A stretch of DNA of 64,000 nucleotides from Methanobacterium sp964452085 (GCA_964452085.1 CAYVKL010000009.1:18935-82934), one strand, 5' to 3'; positions 47,926 through 63,894 are shown, numbered from the stretch's first letter. The notes: a model not told the origin generated them from the sequence alone. A program made the numbers and translations.

Positions 47926-50082
47926 TTAATCTCCGGTGTGTTTAGTTTTTGCCCAGCGACGTTCTTTACGGGTAATCATGTGGATGAATGCAGCGAAAAA
48001 GAGTGGAATAAGGTATAGGCAGTAAGCCCAGTATTCCACGGCTCTGATTATCGACCTTAAAATACCGATTTTATCCCTGCGAATACCTAGTAGAACTCCT
48101 GGGAAGAATGCAACTGTTGATATCAGTCCAATTAGTACTGGAGCTTCCATTGCAAAGCGATAAATATTTCCCAGATTTAATATGACTACAACGTATCCTA
48201 ACATAACAAAGGCAGTAAACAGTAGGAAGACCAGGTACTGTATGGAGTCAATCTTCTTGTAAAGCGGTATTTTGGAATCTATTATTGGGGCCAAATAAAC
48301 GAAAAGGGTTTCCAAGTTTCCAGTGGCCCACCGAACTCTCTGCCTGAAGAAAGGTTTCCAATAAGGTACTGCTTCCTGCCAGACAACTGCGTCTGGACAG
48401 TAACGTATTTTACTTCCATCTAGCATGAGTTTAATACTCATATTCAGGTCTTCAGTTACTGCAAACCCATCCCATCCTTCAATATTTGCCACAAATTTGG
48501 TTCTTGTTAACTGACCATTACCTCCTAAGAATCCGGATTTACCCATTATATCCCTGGCTTTAAGGACAACATTTCCAAAAATGGAGAATTCGACTTCCTG
48601 CATTTTGGTCAGTAGATTTCTATCTGCATTATACATCCGTACCCGGGCTTGCACTCCAGCCACATCCTCATCATCAAGATAAGGAACTATTTTACTCAAA
48701 AAATCAGGCTTAATCCGGGCATCAGCATCAAAAACAGCTATAACTTCCCCATTACAAATTCTTAAACCGTCATTCAGCACGTATCCCTTTCCCCTCCCTG
48801 CACGTGGTGGTTTACGAGTTACAATTCGCAAAAAATTAAACTCTTTTTTTAAACCATTAAGAACTTGGCCAGTATTGTCCTCAGAACCGTCATTGATTAC
48901 TATAATCTCATAATTACGCTCCTTTTCATGATAATAATCCAGCTCTGCCAGTGAGCGTACGCAGCGGTCGATGGTGAATTCCTCGTTATGGGCTGGTATA
49001 AGGATGCTAATGAAAGGCTTATCCTCACTTAATGGGGGGGATTGTTTTTTTAAGCTCACAGTAACTATAAAAAGATTGTAAATAGCAGGGATAAATAAAA
49101 GATACATAAGCCAGGTCATACTTCGAGTGAAAACACCATATGCAACTAAAGAAGTTATTAAGGCAATGATAAAGAATACTGCAGTTTTTTCTATTTTTAG
49201 TTCTTCATCTTTAACTGTAATTTTATGTTCTATATTTTCAATTTTCTCTGTTTCCGATTTGTGTTGTTGCATCGCTGTTTCCAGTGTACTGTGAAGTTCA
49301 TCGGTCTGGTATGGTTTGGGGAGGTAACCGTATGGAAATGTCTTTTTAGCTCTTGCCACCGTAGTATCATCAGTGTAAGCGCTTAGGTAAACTACAGGAA
49401 TGTCCAAGTCATGAATCTGTTCAGCAACTTCAATACCATCCAATTCACCACTCAATACAATATCCATAAGCACTAGATCTGGTCGGAACAGTTCTGCTTT
49501 TTCAATGGCATCATGGCCTGTTGCAACTGTATCCACCACCAGATAACCCATATCCTCAAGTTGTGCTGCCAGATCCATTGCAGTAATAATTTCATCTTCA
49601 ACAATAAGGATTCGGGAACGTTCTTCCCATGAAACTTCTTCTTCCGGGCTGGTTACCGGCACTCTTTTACCCAACCCCTCATGGCGTATTATTTCAACTT
49701 TCTCACGGTATTCTTGATGTTTTTGAAGGGCGGTTTCCAGGGTTAACTGGAGTTCTTTATCAGGATAAGGTTTAATAATATAACCATAAGGAGATGCGGA
49801 TTGAGCTCTTTGAAGTGTGTTATTGTCTGAATAAGCTGTTAAAAAAACTACGGGAATGTCCAGGGAGCTGATTTTTGAAGCAGCTTCAATTCCATCCACA
49901 GGACCCTGCAGAACAATGTCCATGAGGACCAGGTCTGGTCTAACCTCTGCCACGATATTGATGGCTTCTTCCCCACTGGCGACTATGGTTGGCACAGTGA
50001 AACCTATTTTCAATAGTTTTTCCTTTAATTCAATTGCTGTAATCATCTCATCTTCAACAATAACTACAGAAGGGGATTCCAT
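47926..50082 (-). CDS. Double-receiver membrane glycosyltransferase (REC-REC-GT2)
   Basis: The 718-residue protein has two response-regulator receiver domains (residues 4-120, Asp55, Lys104; 156-272, Asp207, Lys256), both with complete phosphorylation sites, then membrane helices (about 301-343) and a processive GT2 domain (about 355-600) with INDGSEDNT, DAD (452-454), TED (543-545) and QRVRW (581-585), and about four C-terminal membrane helices. This is a cellulose/hyaluronan-synthase-like enzyme that makes or extends a glycan at the membrane, with activity presumably gated by two phosphorelay inputs. Partner kinases are unknown. AGGAGAAT precedes the ATG. Such a fusion is rare among known GT2 proteins. 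Confidence 0.9.
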   Translation of the reverse strand: MESPSVVIVEDEMITAIELKEKLLKIGFTVPTIVASGEEAINIVAEVRPDLVLMDIVLQGPVDGIEAASKISSLDIPVVFLTAYSDNNTLQRAQSASPYGYIIKPYPDKELQLTLETALQKHQEYREKVEIIRHEGLGKRVPVTSPEEEVSWEERSRILIVEDEIITAMDLAAQLEDMGYLVVDTVATGHDAIEKAELFRPDLVLMDIVLSGELDGIEVAEQIHDLDIPVVYLSAYTDDTTVARAKKTFPYGYLPKPYQTDELHSTLETAMQQHKSETEKIENIEHKITVKDEELKIEKTAVFFIIALITSLVAYGVFTRSMTWLMYLLFIPAIYNLFIVTVSLKKQSPPLSEDKPFISILIPAHNEEFTIDRCVRSLAELDYYHEKERNYEIIVINDGSEDNTGQVLNGLKKEFNFLRIVTRKPPRAGRGKGYVLNDGLRICNGEVIAVFDADARIKPDFLSKIVPYLDDEDVAGVQARVRMYNADRNLLTKMQEVEFSIFGNVVLKARDIMGKSGFLGGNGQLTRTKFVANIEGWDGFAVTEDLNMSIKLMLDGSKIRYCPDAVVWQEAVPYWKPFFRQRVRWATGNLETLFVYLAPIIDSKIPLYKKIDSIQYLVFLLFTAFVMLGYVVVILNLGNIYRFAMEAPVLIGLISTVAFFPGVLLGIRRDKIGILRSIIRAVEYWAYCLYLIPLFFAAFIHMITRKERRWAKTKHTGD

Positions 50083-50269
50083 TTTAATTCTCCTAATTTA
50101 CTATATTTTTACATTAATCAGTTTATTGGGAGGTAAAGTTAGCAATTTATTCATGTTAAGTAAAGCATTTCATGGGGATGTCAAGTTAAGCAATATTAAA
50201 TTGGGAAAATTATTTGTGGGCTATTTGGGTTTTATGCGGTGAAAGTATCAATACTAATCTTATCTCTTA

Positions 50270-51408
50270 TTACATGGTGATTTTTTCGTCTACATAACAA
50301 TCAAGAGGCATGCCACGTCCCAGGGCAAAAACACATTTATTGCATGAGATACAGGCAGCTTTATCACTATCTCCACTCTGCCATCGATTCACTAAATCTG
50401 GTTCTCGTATAAAAGGTCGGCACATTCCAACCAAATCTGTAATATTATTATGGATCATCTCTTCAATTTTCACCAGAGATCTAAGTCCACCAGTCATTAT
50501 AATTGGATTTGAAACTCTTTTTTTTATTTCCTGACAACCTTGGTGGAAATATCCGTATCCATCCTTTGGAACTGGTTGGAAAACAGTTTCTGACAATTTA
50601 CCTCCCTGAAGTCCTAAACTGATCTCTAAAATATCAAAACCATTATCCACAAGGATTTCACATGACTTAAGTCCTTCTCCCAGTGTTTTACCACCCTCCA
50701 CACCGTCTTGGAGTCCAAGTTTAATAATCAGGGGATAATCGTCTCCAACTTTCTCACGCATTGCTTGAACTACTTCACAAGGGAGCTTGCATCGATTTAG
50801 GATAGATCCGCCCCACTTGTCGGTTCTATGGTTGGTAAAGGGGGATAAAAACTGACTGAGCAGGCTGTCATGGGCGGCATGTATCTCAACAGCATCAAAC
50901 CCTGCTCGTTTGCCATTATATGCTGCTTCAGCAAAGGCGCCTATTACTTGGGCAAGTTCATCGTCAGTTGCAGAATGATATTTTCCAGGGGCTGGCATTA
51001 ATCCTTCATTTAAGTATTTGCATCTTCAGGGAGTACTGAAGCCCCGATGGCATCCATTCCTAAACTGTTCTGGTATTTTGATGTCCAGATGCCAGAGTGC
51101 ACCAATTGTAAAACAATTTTAGCCCCCTCAACATGCACTTTATCTGTTAATTTTTTATATTCACTCACCGCAGCAGTTCTATCCATATTGGGGGTGTCAG
51201 GTCCAGATCTGGCAGAATCATGTATACCTACGCCCCCGGTAATGATTAATCCCACCCCTCCACGTGCAAGATTTACTAAACGATTTATATGGGCTTCTGT
51301 AACTTTACCTCCATCTCCAGTTAGGTTATCAGCTGCTGCGGCCATCACATAACGGTTCGAAACTTCTAAATTTCCCAAATCTACAGAATCAAAAATACTA
51401 AAAGTCAT
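50270..51408 (-). pseudogene. Old Yellow Enzyme family NADH:flavin oxidoreductase, frameshifted
   Basis: Two consecutive frames, 51010-51408 (residues 1-132) and 50270-50998 (242 residues), together make one OYE-type FMN barrel: NRYVMAAAADN, QLVHSG, then GFDAVEIHAAHDSLLSQFLSPFTNHRTD, MTGGLR and a C-terminal cluster motif CISCNKC…C. The first frame ends in …EDANT-stop; the other frame continues as …KYLNEGLMPAPGKYHSATDDE. One extra A in the AAA run (plus-strand TTT at 51017-51019) would fuse them. It is therefore a pseudogene, a sequencing error, or two peptides; a stop and ATG nearby argue against efficient re-initiation. Confidence 0.82.
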
Positions 51409-51517
51409 TTCATCCCCCCTGAATAAATGAATATTAGTTTTATATTACTTTATTAGATTATTGTAATTTTGCTATTTACTAAATTTATTCCATCTTCTCA
51501 AAATTAACTTAAATCCG

Positions 51518-52048
51518 TTATACACTTTCATCCTGCACTGAAACACAGAATCTGCAAAGTGCACTGGGAGTGTCCTTCTGTTTATCCTTAACCGGACACA
51601 AATAAACACCATTTACCCTTCTAAGGGTGAAACCACCTGGGAAATTGGTACCCACTGGATGGATGGACTCCTCCCGTATAAAAGTTGTGTAAGTGGCGAC
51701 TACTCTGGCAATATCATGAAAACACTCTTCATATTCATCTTTAGCTAATTTAGCCTGATCATCAAGAACTTTTAAGAATTCTTTGAGTTTAGTGGGATTA
51801 ACCTGACCAGAATATTCTGCCTTGTCATCTTTAATATCTTTTATTCTGGAGAAGAAGGCTTTTGTAAACCTGGAAATATAATCATCCCTTTCTATTGGGG
51901 GCATGAACCTGGCATCTTCCCTAAGGTAATGGGATGCTTTCATAATGTCCTGAATATGAACAGTTCTTGCTTCATTTTTCAGAACTTTTAAAAGATTTGG
52001 TTTAGTTATTTCATTATTGAAATCTAAATCATCCAGTTTTTCAACCAT
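51518..52048 (-). CDS. DUF2115 family protein
   Basis: The 176-residue protein belongs to the methanogen-enriched DUF2115 family: an N-terminal helical part and the conserved C-terminal segment IREESIHPVGTNFPGGFTLRR… VYLCPVKDKQKDTPSALCRFC, with three cysteines that may bind a metal. Function unknown. CGGAGAATAAATA precedes the ATG. A broken paralog lies directly upstream on the same strand. Confidence 0.8.
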   Translation of the reverse strand: MVEKLDDLDFNNEITKPNLLKVLKNEARTVHIQDIMKASHYLREDARFMPPIERDDYISRFTKAFFSRIKDIKDDKAEYSGQVNPTKLKEFLKVLDDQAKLAKDEYEECFHDIARVVATYTTFIREESIHPVGTNFPGGFTLRRVNGVYLCPVKDKQKDTPSALCRFCVSVQDESV

Positions 52049-52136
52049 TTATTTATTCTCCGAATTTATTAGGGTCAATTTTTTGTAATTTATTTTCCAA
52101 TCATGTAATTAGAATTTTTAATAAGATTATTGTAGG

Positions 52137-52666
52137 TCACATATTCGGTTCCTGTTCAGCAACACAAAAACCGCAAACAGCCAGCGGATTATTTTCATTA
52201 TTTTCTTTAACTGGGCAGTAATAAATCTCTTTCTCTTTACGAACTTTTAAACCTCCAGGGAAAGGCGTACCCACTGGATGAACAGGTTCTTCCCGAACAA
52301 AGGTGGTGTAAAGAGACATTATCATATAAGGCTTATAAGAGCGGTTCGCCTGACCAAATTCTTCTTCCATCATTTTTCTTGTTCATTTAGAAGATTAATA
52401 GCATCTTTCAGCTCCATACTATTGATTATGCCTTTATAAGGAGTTTTATCAGTTTTAACATCCCTATAACTCATTAAATAGCCTTCAATGTACAGTTTGA
52501 TATATTCCTCCTGGTAGTGGCTGTGGACATGTTCCATGCTTTTTCTAAGGAAGCTGCAGGTCTTAATAAAATCATGTATGTTAATTTGTTTTGCTTCGCC
52601 TTTGAGAGCTTCCAGGAGATCTTTTTTTTCTATAGTCTGTGAAAAATCCAGGTCTTTAATAAGCAT
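52137..52666 (-). pseudogene. DUF2115 paralog broken by a frameshift
   Basis: The frames 52370-52666 (98 residues) and 52137-52373 (78 residues) match the N- and C-terminal halves of the intact neighbour (…AINLLNEQEK / MMEEEFGQANRSYKPYM… VREEPVHPVGTPFPGG… YYCPVKEN… CGFC). They overlap by ATGA. One extra A in the AAAAA run (plus-strand TTTTT at 52373-52377) would join them without loss. It could also be two translationally coupled peptides, but the intact paralog makes a frameshift more likely. Confidence 0.75.
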
Positions 52667-52757
52667 AGTTTCCCCATGGATTTTGATTTCAATATTAGGT
52701 GTTGAAATGATTTCATTATTAAAATTATTAAAAACCTAAAATCAGGTATAATGGAAT

Positions 52758-54839
<2,082 letters not shown>

Positions 54840-54931
54840 TTTAGTCGTTTGCTCCTGGTTTGTTATTATTTTTTAATATCTATTCTTTAGATATGATTAT
54901 TCTTTAAGCAAGTTAATAATATGATTTAGTT

Positions 54932-55402
54932 TCAAGATTTTTCTTTCTTTAAAACTTCAATATCTGATATACGTGTGGAGGGATACTGGCCGTTTTCATC
55001 TTTCTCTGCACTTTTCACCATGTCCCAAATGGTTAGCAAGGCCACACTAACTCCTGTAATTGCTTCCATTTCTACTCCTGTCTTTCCTGCACTTTTTACT
55101 TCAACCATAGCCTGAATATGTTCTGATGCCAATTTGAATTCTACTTCCACTCCACTAATGGGGATAGGATGACAGAGAGGTATCAAGTTAGGAGTAGATT
55201 TAACTGCCTGAATGGCTGCAATTTGGGCAGTCGTGAGCACGTTACCCTTTTTAACTTCCCCTTCTCTAATAAGTTTAATAGTATCCTCATTTAATTCTAT
55301 TTTACCAGATGCAAGGGCAGTTCGTCGGCTTATAGGTTTATCCCCCACTTCAACCATGTGCACCCCACTACCAGTCAGGTGTGTTAGTTTTTTCTCCTTC
55401 AT
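54932..55402 (-). CDS. moaC: Cyclic pyranopterin monophosphate synthase
   Basis: MoaC converts the MoaA product 3',8-cyclo-GTP to cyclic pyranopterin monophosphate in molybdopterin (here mainly tungsten/molybdenum cofactor) synthesis, needed for formylmethanofuran and formate dehydrogenases. The 156-residue protein has MVEVGDKPISRRTA, LIPLCHPIPI and GKTGVEMEAITGVSVALLTIWDM, all expected. ACAGGAGAAGGCGAC precedes the ATG. MoaA is not in the window. Confidence 0.95.
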   Translation of the reverse strand: MKEKKLTHLTGSGVHMVEVGDKPISRRTALASGKIELNEDTIKLIREGEVKKGNVLTTAQIAAIQAVKSTPNLIPLCHPIPISGVEVEFKLASEHIQAMVEVKSAGKTGVEMEAITGVSVALLTIWDMVKSAEKDENGQYPSTRISDIEVLKKEKS

Positions 55403-55612
55403 GTCGCCTTCTCCTGTAAGTTTTGCATGAAATCTTGAAAAGATTGGAATTCTATAATGTAATATTTAATTTAATTTAATATAATGAAATTGGAATTTTA
55501 TTAAAAGACTTATAGATTGATTATTTGAATATTTAGTTAAATTATTGATTAAACTAAGATTTTTGTCTAATTTTATATTTTTAAAAAAAATTCATAATTA
55601 AAAATTGTTATT

Positions 55613-56791
55613 TCACTTAGAAAGTTTAACATCATGGTTTTTGTTGAGTACAGTACCATCCATTTTAAGAATAAGTACTTCTGGTGTGATATTAAACCTT
55701 TCCTGGCACCGATCCTTTACTGCATGGGCTATGGAGTTGAAAACAGATTCTGTGAGTTTTTCTTTTTCCAGGATTTTTATCATATCCTCAGTGGTGTTGG
55801 AATTGTAAATATTTTTCATTAATGTTTGGTCACCACCATTGAGTCCAGTGTGGGTGGTTATTATTTCTCTGCGGGCATCTGCCATTTTATGTTCAGTTTG
55901 AAAGATACCTCCGGCAATTTTCACCAGTTTCCCGGCATGGCCCAGGATAATTAAATTGGATATATTACTTTTTTGGGCTTCTCCCAGCATATAACCCACC
56001 AGATTACCCATCTGAATGATCTGATCATCATTGACATTAAGTAAATTGCGAGCTAATTTTTCACCAATGTTTCCTGGTACGAAAACCACTTCATTATATC
56101 CTTCAGCCAGTGCCACATCCAACTGGCATTTTTTGGCCTTTTGAAAGCTATCTGTGTTCATAGAACGAGCAATACCAGTTGTTCCCAGTATAGATATACC
56201 ATCCACAATTCCAAGACGCGGATTCATGGTTCTTTTGGCAATTTCTCGGCCTTGAGGAATGCTAATTAAAACATCTGCACCTTTTCCAGGTGGCAGGTAA
56301 TCTTCCAAATTGGAGCGAATCATTTCCCTGGGAACCGGGTTTATGGCTATTTCTCCCACTGGAAGTTGTAATCCTGGCTTGGTTATTCTACCCACTCCTT
56401 CCCCGCCCCGGATTATTATACCGGGTTCGTCTCGAAGATGAACTTCTGCCTGAATTTCCAGGTTTATAGTCACATCTGGGTCGTGGTAGGGCATTTTAAT
56501 AACTGATGCTTTACCTGAAGTATCACTCAATTTATGAGAATTTTCAATGGATATATCCAAACATCCAAGGGGTGTTTTGATATTAACTGATGATATTTCT
56601 CTATTTATGGATAAAAGAGCGGCTAAAGATGCAGCAGTGGCTGCACTCCCAGTTGTGATTCCAAAATCATCACTTACTTCTGAAAAAGAAACAGATGAGG
56701 GGGGTGAATAATTTTTCCCCCTGCCAGGGTTAGAATTAAAATTAATAGTATTCTGGTCTTTTTGACGGGAATTTTGGTATTCCATGGTCAT
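55613..56791 (-). CDS. cbiD: Cobalt-precorrin-5B (C1)-methyltransferase
   Basis: CbiD methylates C1 of the corrin ring during anaerobic cobalamin synthesis. The 392-residue protein has FGITTGSAATAASLAAL, DVTINLEIQAEVHL, VGRITKPGLQLPVGEIAINPVPR, NPRLGIVDGISILGTTGIARSMN and GHAGKLVKIAGGIFQTEHKMADARRE, covering the whole family. About 40 residues of polar N-terminal sequence precede the conserved part. Methanogens need corrinoids for methyl transfer. The thioredoxin-like gene lies 20 bases upstream and is likely in the same operon. Confidence 0.95.
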   Translation of the reverse strand: MTMEYQNSRQKDQNTINFNSNPGRGKNYSPPSSVSFSEVSDDFGITTGSAATAASLAALLSINREISSVNIKTPLGCLDISIENSHKLSDTSGKASVIKMPYHDPDVTINLEIQAEVHLRDEPGIIIRGGEGVGRITKPGLQLPVGEIAINPVPREMIRSNLEDYLPPGKGADVLISIPQGREIAKRTMNPRLGIVDGISILGTTGIARSMNTDSFQKAKKCQLDVALAEGYNEVVFVPGNIGEKLARNLLNVNDDQIIQMGNLVGYMLGEAQKSNISNLIILGHAGKLVKIAGGIFQTEHKMADARREIITTHTGLNGGDQTLMKNIYNSNTTEDMIKILEKEKLTESVFNSIAHAVKDRCQERFNITPEVLILKMDGTVLNKNHDVKLSK

Positions 56792-56811
56792 TTATTGATT
56801 TAAAAATTTAT

Positions 56812-57069
56812 TTATTTAACTTCTTCTTCAATAGCTTTAACCAGTTCTTCTTTGGCTGGAGCACCTACAAAGCGTACTACTCCATTTAAAGCGATTGCTG
56901 GAACTGCCATTAGCCCATATTCAATAGCTTTTTCCCGGTCTACCATGATATCTATTTTTTCAACTTCTAAAGCGCCAGGCATATCTTTTTCAACTTCATT
57001 TACAACTTCAATAGCCATTGGACAGTAGGGGCAGGAAGGGGATGTAAAAACTTCTACTTTAACAACCAT
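56812..57069 (-). CDS. Thioredoxin/glutaredoxin-like protein (CPYC)
   Basis: The 85-residue protein (from ATG 57069) has the redox motif CPYC (Cys13, Cys16) and the cis-proline VPAIALNG, typical of the small methanogen thioredoxin/glutaredoxin hybrids such as MTH895 and MJ0307. It reduces disulfides in the cytoplasm, probably linked to an F420- or NADPH-dependent reductase. GAGGTGAAATAC gives the ribosome-binding site, so the GTG at 57078 is not the start. Upstream of cbiD by 20 bases. Confidence 0.9.
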   Translation of the reverse strand: MVVKVEVFTSPSCPYCPMAIEVVNEVEKDMPGALEVEKIDIMVDREKAIEYGLMAVPAIALNGVVRFVGAPAKEELVKAIEEEVK

Positions 57070-57361
57070 GTATTTCACCTCTTTAGTTGTGAACTTATTT
57101 CATGTAATTTTTTGTAGATTTAATTATTTATTAGATTCTAATTGTATAGAATTTTACTAATAAAGTTAATGAAACCTTTGATATTTTTCTATTTTTCTTA
57201 AACATTTTAAATTTTCCTTTGTTGGAAAAAAATGCGAAAATTGTATTTTGGTATTTTCTACTTAATTTATCATTTCTATCGATGTATTTATTAGTGTTTT
57301 TCTATCTAATGTAAATAAAATAGCACAAGAGAAAAATGATTTAAATCATTAGGTGATTAAT

Positions 57362-58226
<865 letters not shown>

Positions 58227-58234
<8 letters not shown>

Positions 58235-58520
58235 GGCAGAAGCGTTAAAACAGCTAGAAAGCTCTCGGAAAAAGATAGATGAACTGGATGAGGAAATAAT
58301 AAGACTCATTAAAGAAAGAACTTCCCTGGCAGGGAATATTGCCCAGGCCAAGATGGTTCTGGATATGGACATCCATGATCCAGAAAGGGAAGAATATATT
58401 CACCATAAGATCCGAGAAATAGCTAAGGAAAAGAAAATTAATAAAGACAGTCTCACCCAGATCATTAAGATACTGACGGATTTGAGCAAAGAAGAACAAG
58501 AGAAAATTTTAAGGAGGTAG
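58227..58520 (+). CDS. aroQ: Chorismate mutase (AroQ type)
   Basis: AroQ rearranges chorismate to prephenate on the way to Phe and Tyr. The 97-residue, all-helical protein has the usual [32 protein letters not shown] segment with the Arg and Lys ligands and DPEREEYI. It starts at ATG 58227, inside the end of aroK, after AAGGTGG; the upstream TTG 58221 is too near the SD. Gene order kinase-mutase keeps two shikimate-pathway steps together. Confidence 0.94.
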
Positions 58521-58524
58521 CGTC

Positions 58525-60834
<2,310 letters not shown>

Positions 60835-60851
60835 TCCTTAATGCAACTGAT

Positions 60852-60902
60852 TTAATCCCCATATCAAGATTGTATCTTTTTGGGGATTAAAATTGCTTTT
60901 TT
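60852..60902 (+). terminator. Long hairpin with T-run between dapA and dapB
   Basis: TTAATCCCC (60852-60860) pairs perfectly with GGGGATTAA (60882-60890); inside the loop AAGAT (60866-60870) pairs with ATCTT (60874-60878). T-rich sequence follows at 60897-60902. It may be a terminator or an attenuator that lowers transcription of the downstream dapB-asd genes. Confidence 0.65.
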
Positions 60903-61029
60903 AAGTAAAATAAATTAGCTCACCTGTCCAGGTGCAAAGGATTTTCTATTAATCACTTTATTTTTCTCTTATTTTATTTTTTTAAAGATAACAAGTGTTT
61001 TAAGAAATTTAGTTAGGAGATGATAGATT

Positions 61030-61848
61030 ATGATAGATGTGGCAGTAACCGGTGCCAGTGGAAGAATGGGAACCATGATCATCAACACCATTCTCCAGCA
61101 GGATGATTTGCAGCTGGTGGCAGGAATAGAAGCTCCCAACACTCCCCTGGAAGGAAGGGATGTGGGTGAAGTTATGGGAATTGGACCCATCAATGTACAG
61201 ATAGTGGGAGCAGAAAAACTTTCCGAAACACTGAAGGATAAGAAACCTGATGTTCTGGTGGATTTCACCATTGCTGATGCAGCAGTTGGAACTATAAAAA
61301 CAACAGCTGAAGCAGATGTGAATTTAGTAGTGGGAACCACTGGATTTACCGATGCACAGATGGCCGAAAACCAGAAAGTTGTAAGTGAAAATCAGGTAGG
61401 GGCTGTTATTTCACCTAACATGGCAGTTGGAGTAAATGTTTTCTTTAAAATTGTGGAGGAACTGGCTGGAATACTCACGGATTACGATGTGGAAATAATC
61501 GAAGCACACCACAACCAGAAGAAAGACGCACCATCAGGCACAGCAGTAAAGGCTGCTGACCTCATAGCTGCAGCTTTAAACCGAAAAATGGATGAAGTTG
61601 GAGTATACGGCAGGGAAGGGATGGTCGGTGAGCGAACACCACAGGAAATAGGAATTCACGCTGTACGTGGTGGTGACATCGTGGGGGATCATACAGTTCT
61701 CTTTGCCGGTGATGGCGAACGATTGGAAATTGTGCACCGTGCCAACAGTAGACAGGCATTTGTCAATGGTGTGATTAAAGCTATTCGCTATGTGGTAAGT
61801 GCTGAGAAGGGTAAAATAAGCAGCATGGATGATGTTCTGGGATTGTAA
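61030..61848 (+). CDS. dapB: 4-hydroxy-tetrahydrodipicolinate reductase
   Basis: DapB reduces the DapA product with NAD(P)H. The 272-residue protein has VTGASGRMGTMI, VDFTIADAAVGTI, VGTTGFT, the catalytic EAHHNQKKDAPSGTAVKAADLI and VRGGDIVGDHTVLFAG. AGGAGATGATAGATT precedes ATG 61030. The same pathway as its upstream neighbours, but separated by 195 bases that hold the hairpin. Confidence 0.96.
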   Translation: MIDVAVTGASGRMGTMIINTILQQDDLQLVAGIEAPNTPLEGRDVGEVMGIGPINVQIVGAEKLSETLKDKKPDVLVDFTIADAAVGTIKTTAEADVNLVVGTTGFTDAQMAENQKVVSENQVGAVISPNMAVGVNVFFKIVEELAGILTDYDVEIIEAHHNQKKDAPSGTAVKAADLIAAALNRKMDEVGVYGREGMVGERTPQEIGIHAVRGGDIVGDHTVLFAGDGERLEIVHRANSRQAFVNGVIKAIRYVVSAEKGKISSMDDVLGL

Positions 61849-61920
61849 AATCAGCGTATTTAAAGAAAATAATATGGTTGATAGTTATTATAGAAAGAGA
61901 ATTAGATAAATATACTAAAA

Positions 61921-61995
61921 GAATTAAGGGGAATGGAATAAAGTGAATTTGAATAAAATTACATAATTATGAATTAAGGGGATTAGAATAAATTA
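61921..61995. repeat. Imperfect ~51-bp direct repeat before asd
   Basis: GAATTAAGGGGAATGGAATAAA near 61920 recurs as GAATTAAGGGGATTAGAATAAAT near 61971, with weaker similarity between. It is another short repeat in an intergenic leader. Confidence 0.5.
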
Positions 61996-62030
61996 AAATT
62001 AGAATGTAAAGGGAATTGAAAGGTGGTTAT

Positions 62031-63077
<1,047 letters not shown>

Positions 63078-63266
63078 TCTCTGCTTTTTTTTGGAGTGAA
63101 TTAATCTTTTGAAACCCCATCTATTTTTTAAATTTATTTTTCTTTTTATGAATAATATCTGATTTCCAGCCCATATCTTAAAGCTTAAAAGGTAGATCGG
63201 TGCATAGTAAGATTATAACTATTGATTTATCATCAATATTAAGAATTTTATTGTCTATGTGATACC

Positions 63267-63776
63267 ATGGCCATTTTGAAGGATACCGAGAGAGAGCAGT
63301 TGAGGCAGCTGGTGAAGGCGTGCCTTCTAGAAATCAGTAAACTGAAGATTGACCTTAAAAAGTGTCAGAACGAATCTTCCAAAACAATTATAGCCGAACA
63401 TGGTAAACTTCAGGAGTTGAAGGTAGAACAGGAAGATAAAATTAGTGAAAAGGAACAGGAAATAAGTAAATTAATGAAAGAGCTTGAAGAAAAGGATTTA
63501 AAAATTAAAGAGCTCATTAAAGTTCAGGATAGATTCAAGCTACTAACACAAAAACCTAAAAAAGATTTAACTTCATTCCAATCCAACATTTACATGTTAC
63601 TTCCAGAAAAAGAGGATAACCTGGAAAATCTCTATGATTCCATTATTGATCTTGGTTTCACTGAAATAACTCACCAAAACTTTGAACATGCCCTCAGAAA
63701 CCTGGAGCGAAAAGGATACTTCCGTTCAAGAGAAGATAATGGTTTTATTTTATGGAAAAAGTTGAATAAGGACTAA
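63267..63776 (+). CDS. Coiled-coil protein with C-terminal winged-helix-like domain
   Basis: I do not recognise a family. The 169-residue protein has a long heptad coiled coil (about residues 8-95, rich in EKEQEISKLMKELEEKDLKIKEL) and a C-terminal ~70 residues that look like a winged helix (DLTSFQSNIYMLLPEKEDNLENLYDSII… NFEHALRNLERKGYFRSREDNGFILWK). It could be a small DNA-binding or scaffold protein. The start ATG 63267 has a weak GTGAT ribosome-binding site. Stands alone between asd and the thermosome gene. Confidence 0.7.
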   Translation: MAILKDTEREQLRQLVKACLLEISKLKIDLKKCQNESSKTIIAEHGKLQELKVEQEDKISEKEQEISKLMKELEEKDLKIKELIKVQDRFKLLTQKPKKDLTSFQSNIYMLLPEKEDNLENLYDSIIDLGFTEITHQNFEHALRNLERKGYFRSREDNGFILWKKLNKD

Positions 63777-63894
63777 AATTCATTTTAAGTTAATTTTCAA
63801 TCTTTAATTCATGTTAGGATAGTTAAATAAATCTAAATTCGAAAATTGCTTTTATTCCATCTTAATAATTTTCTCAAATATCAATAGCAAACTA

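Noticed and set aside
50270..51408. Programmed frameshift in the OYE-like gene
   Set aside because: There is no slippery heptamer or downstream stem; a one-base loss in a short A-run is simpler, though resequencing should decide.
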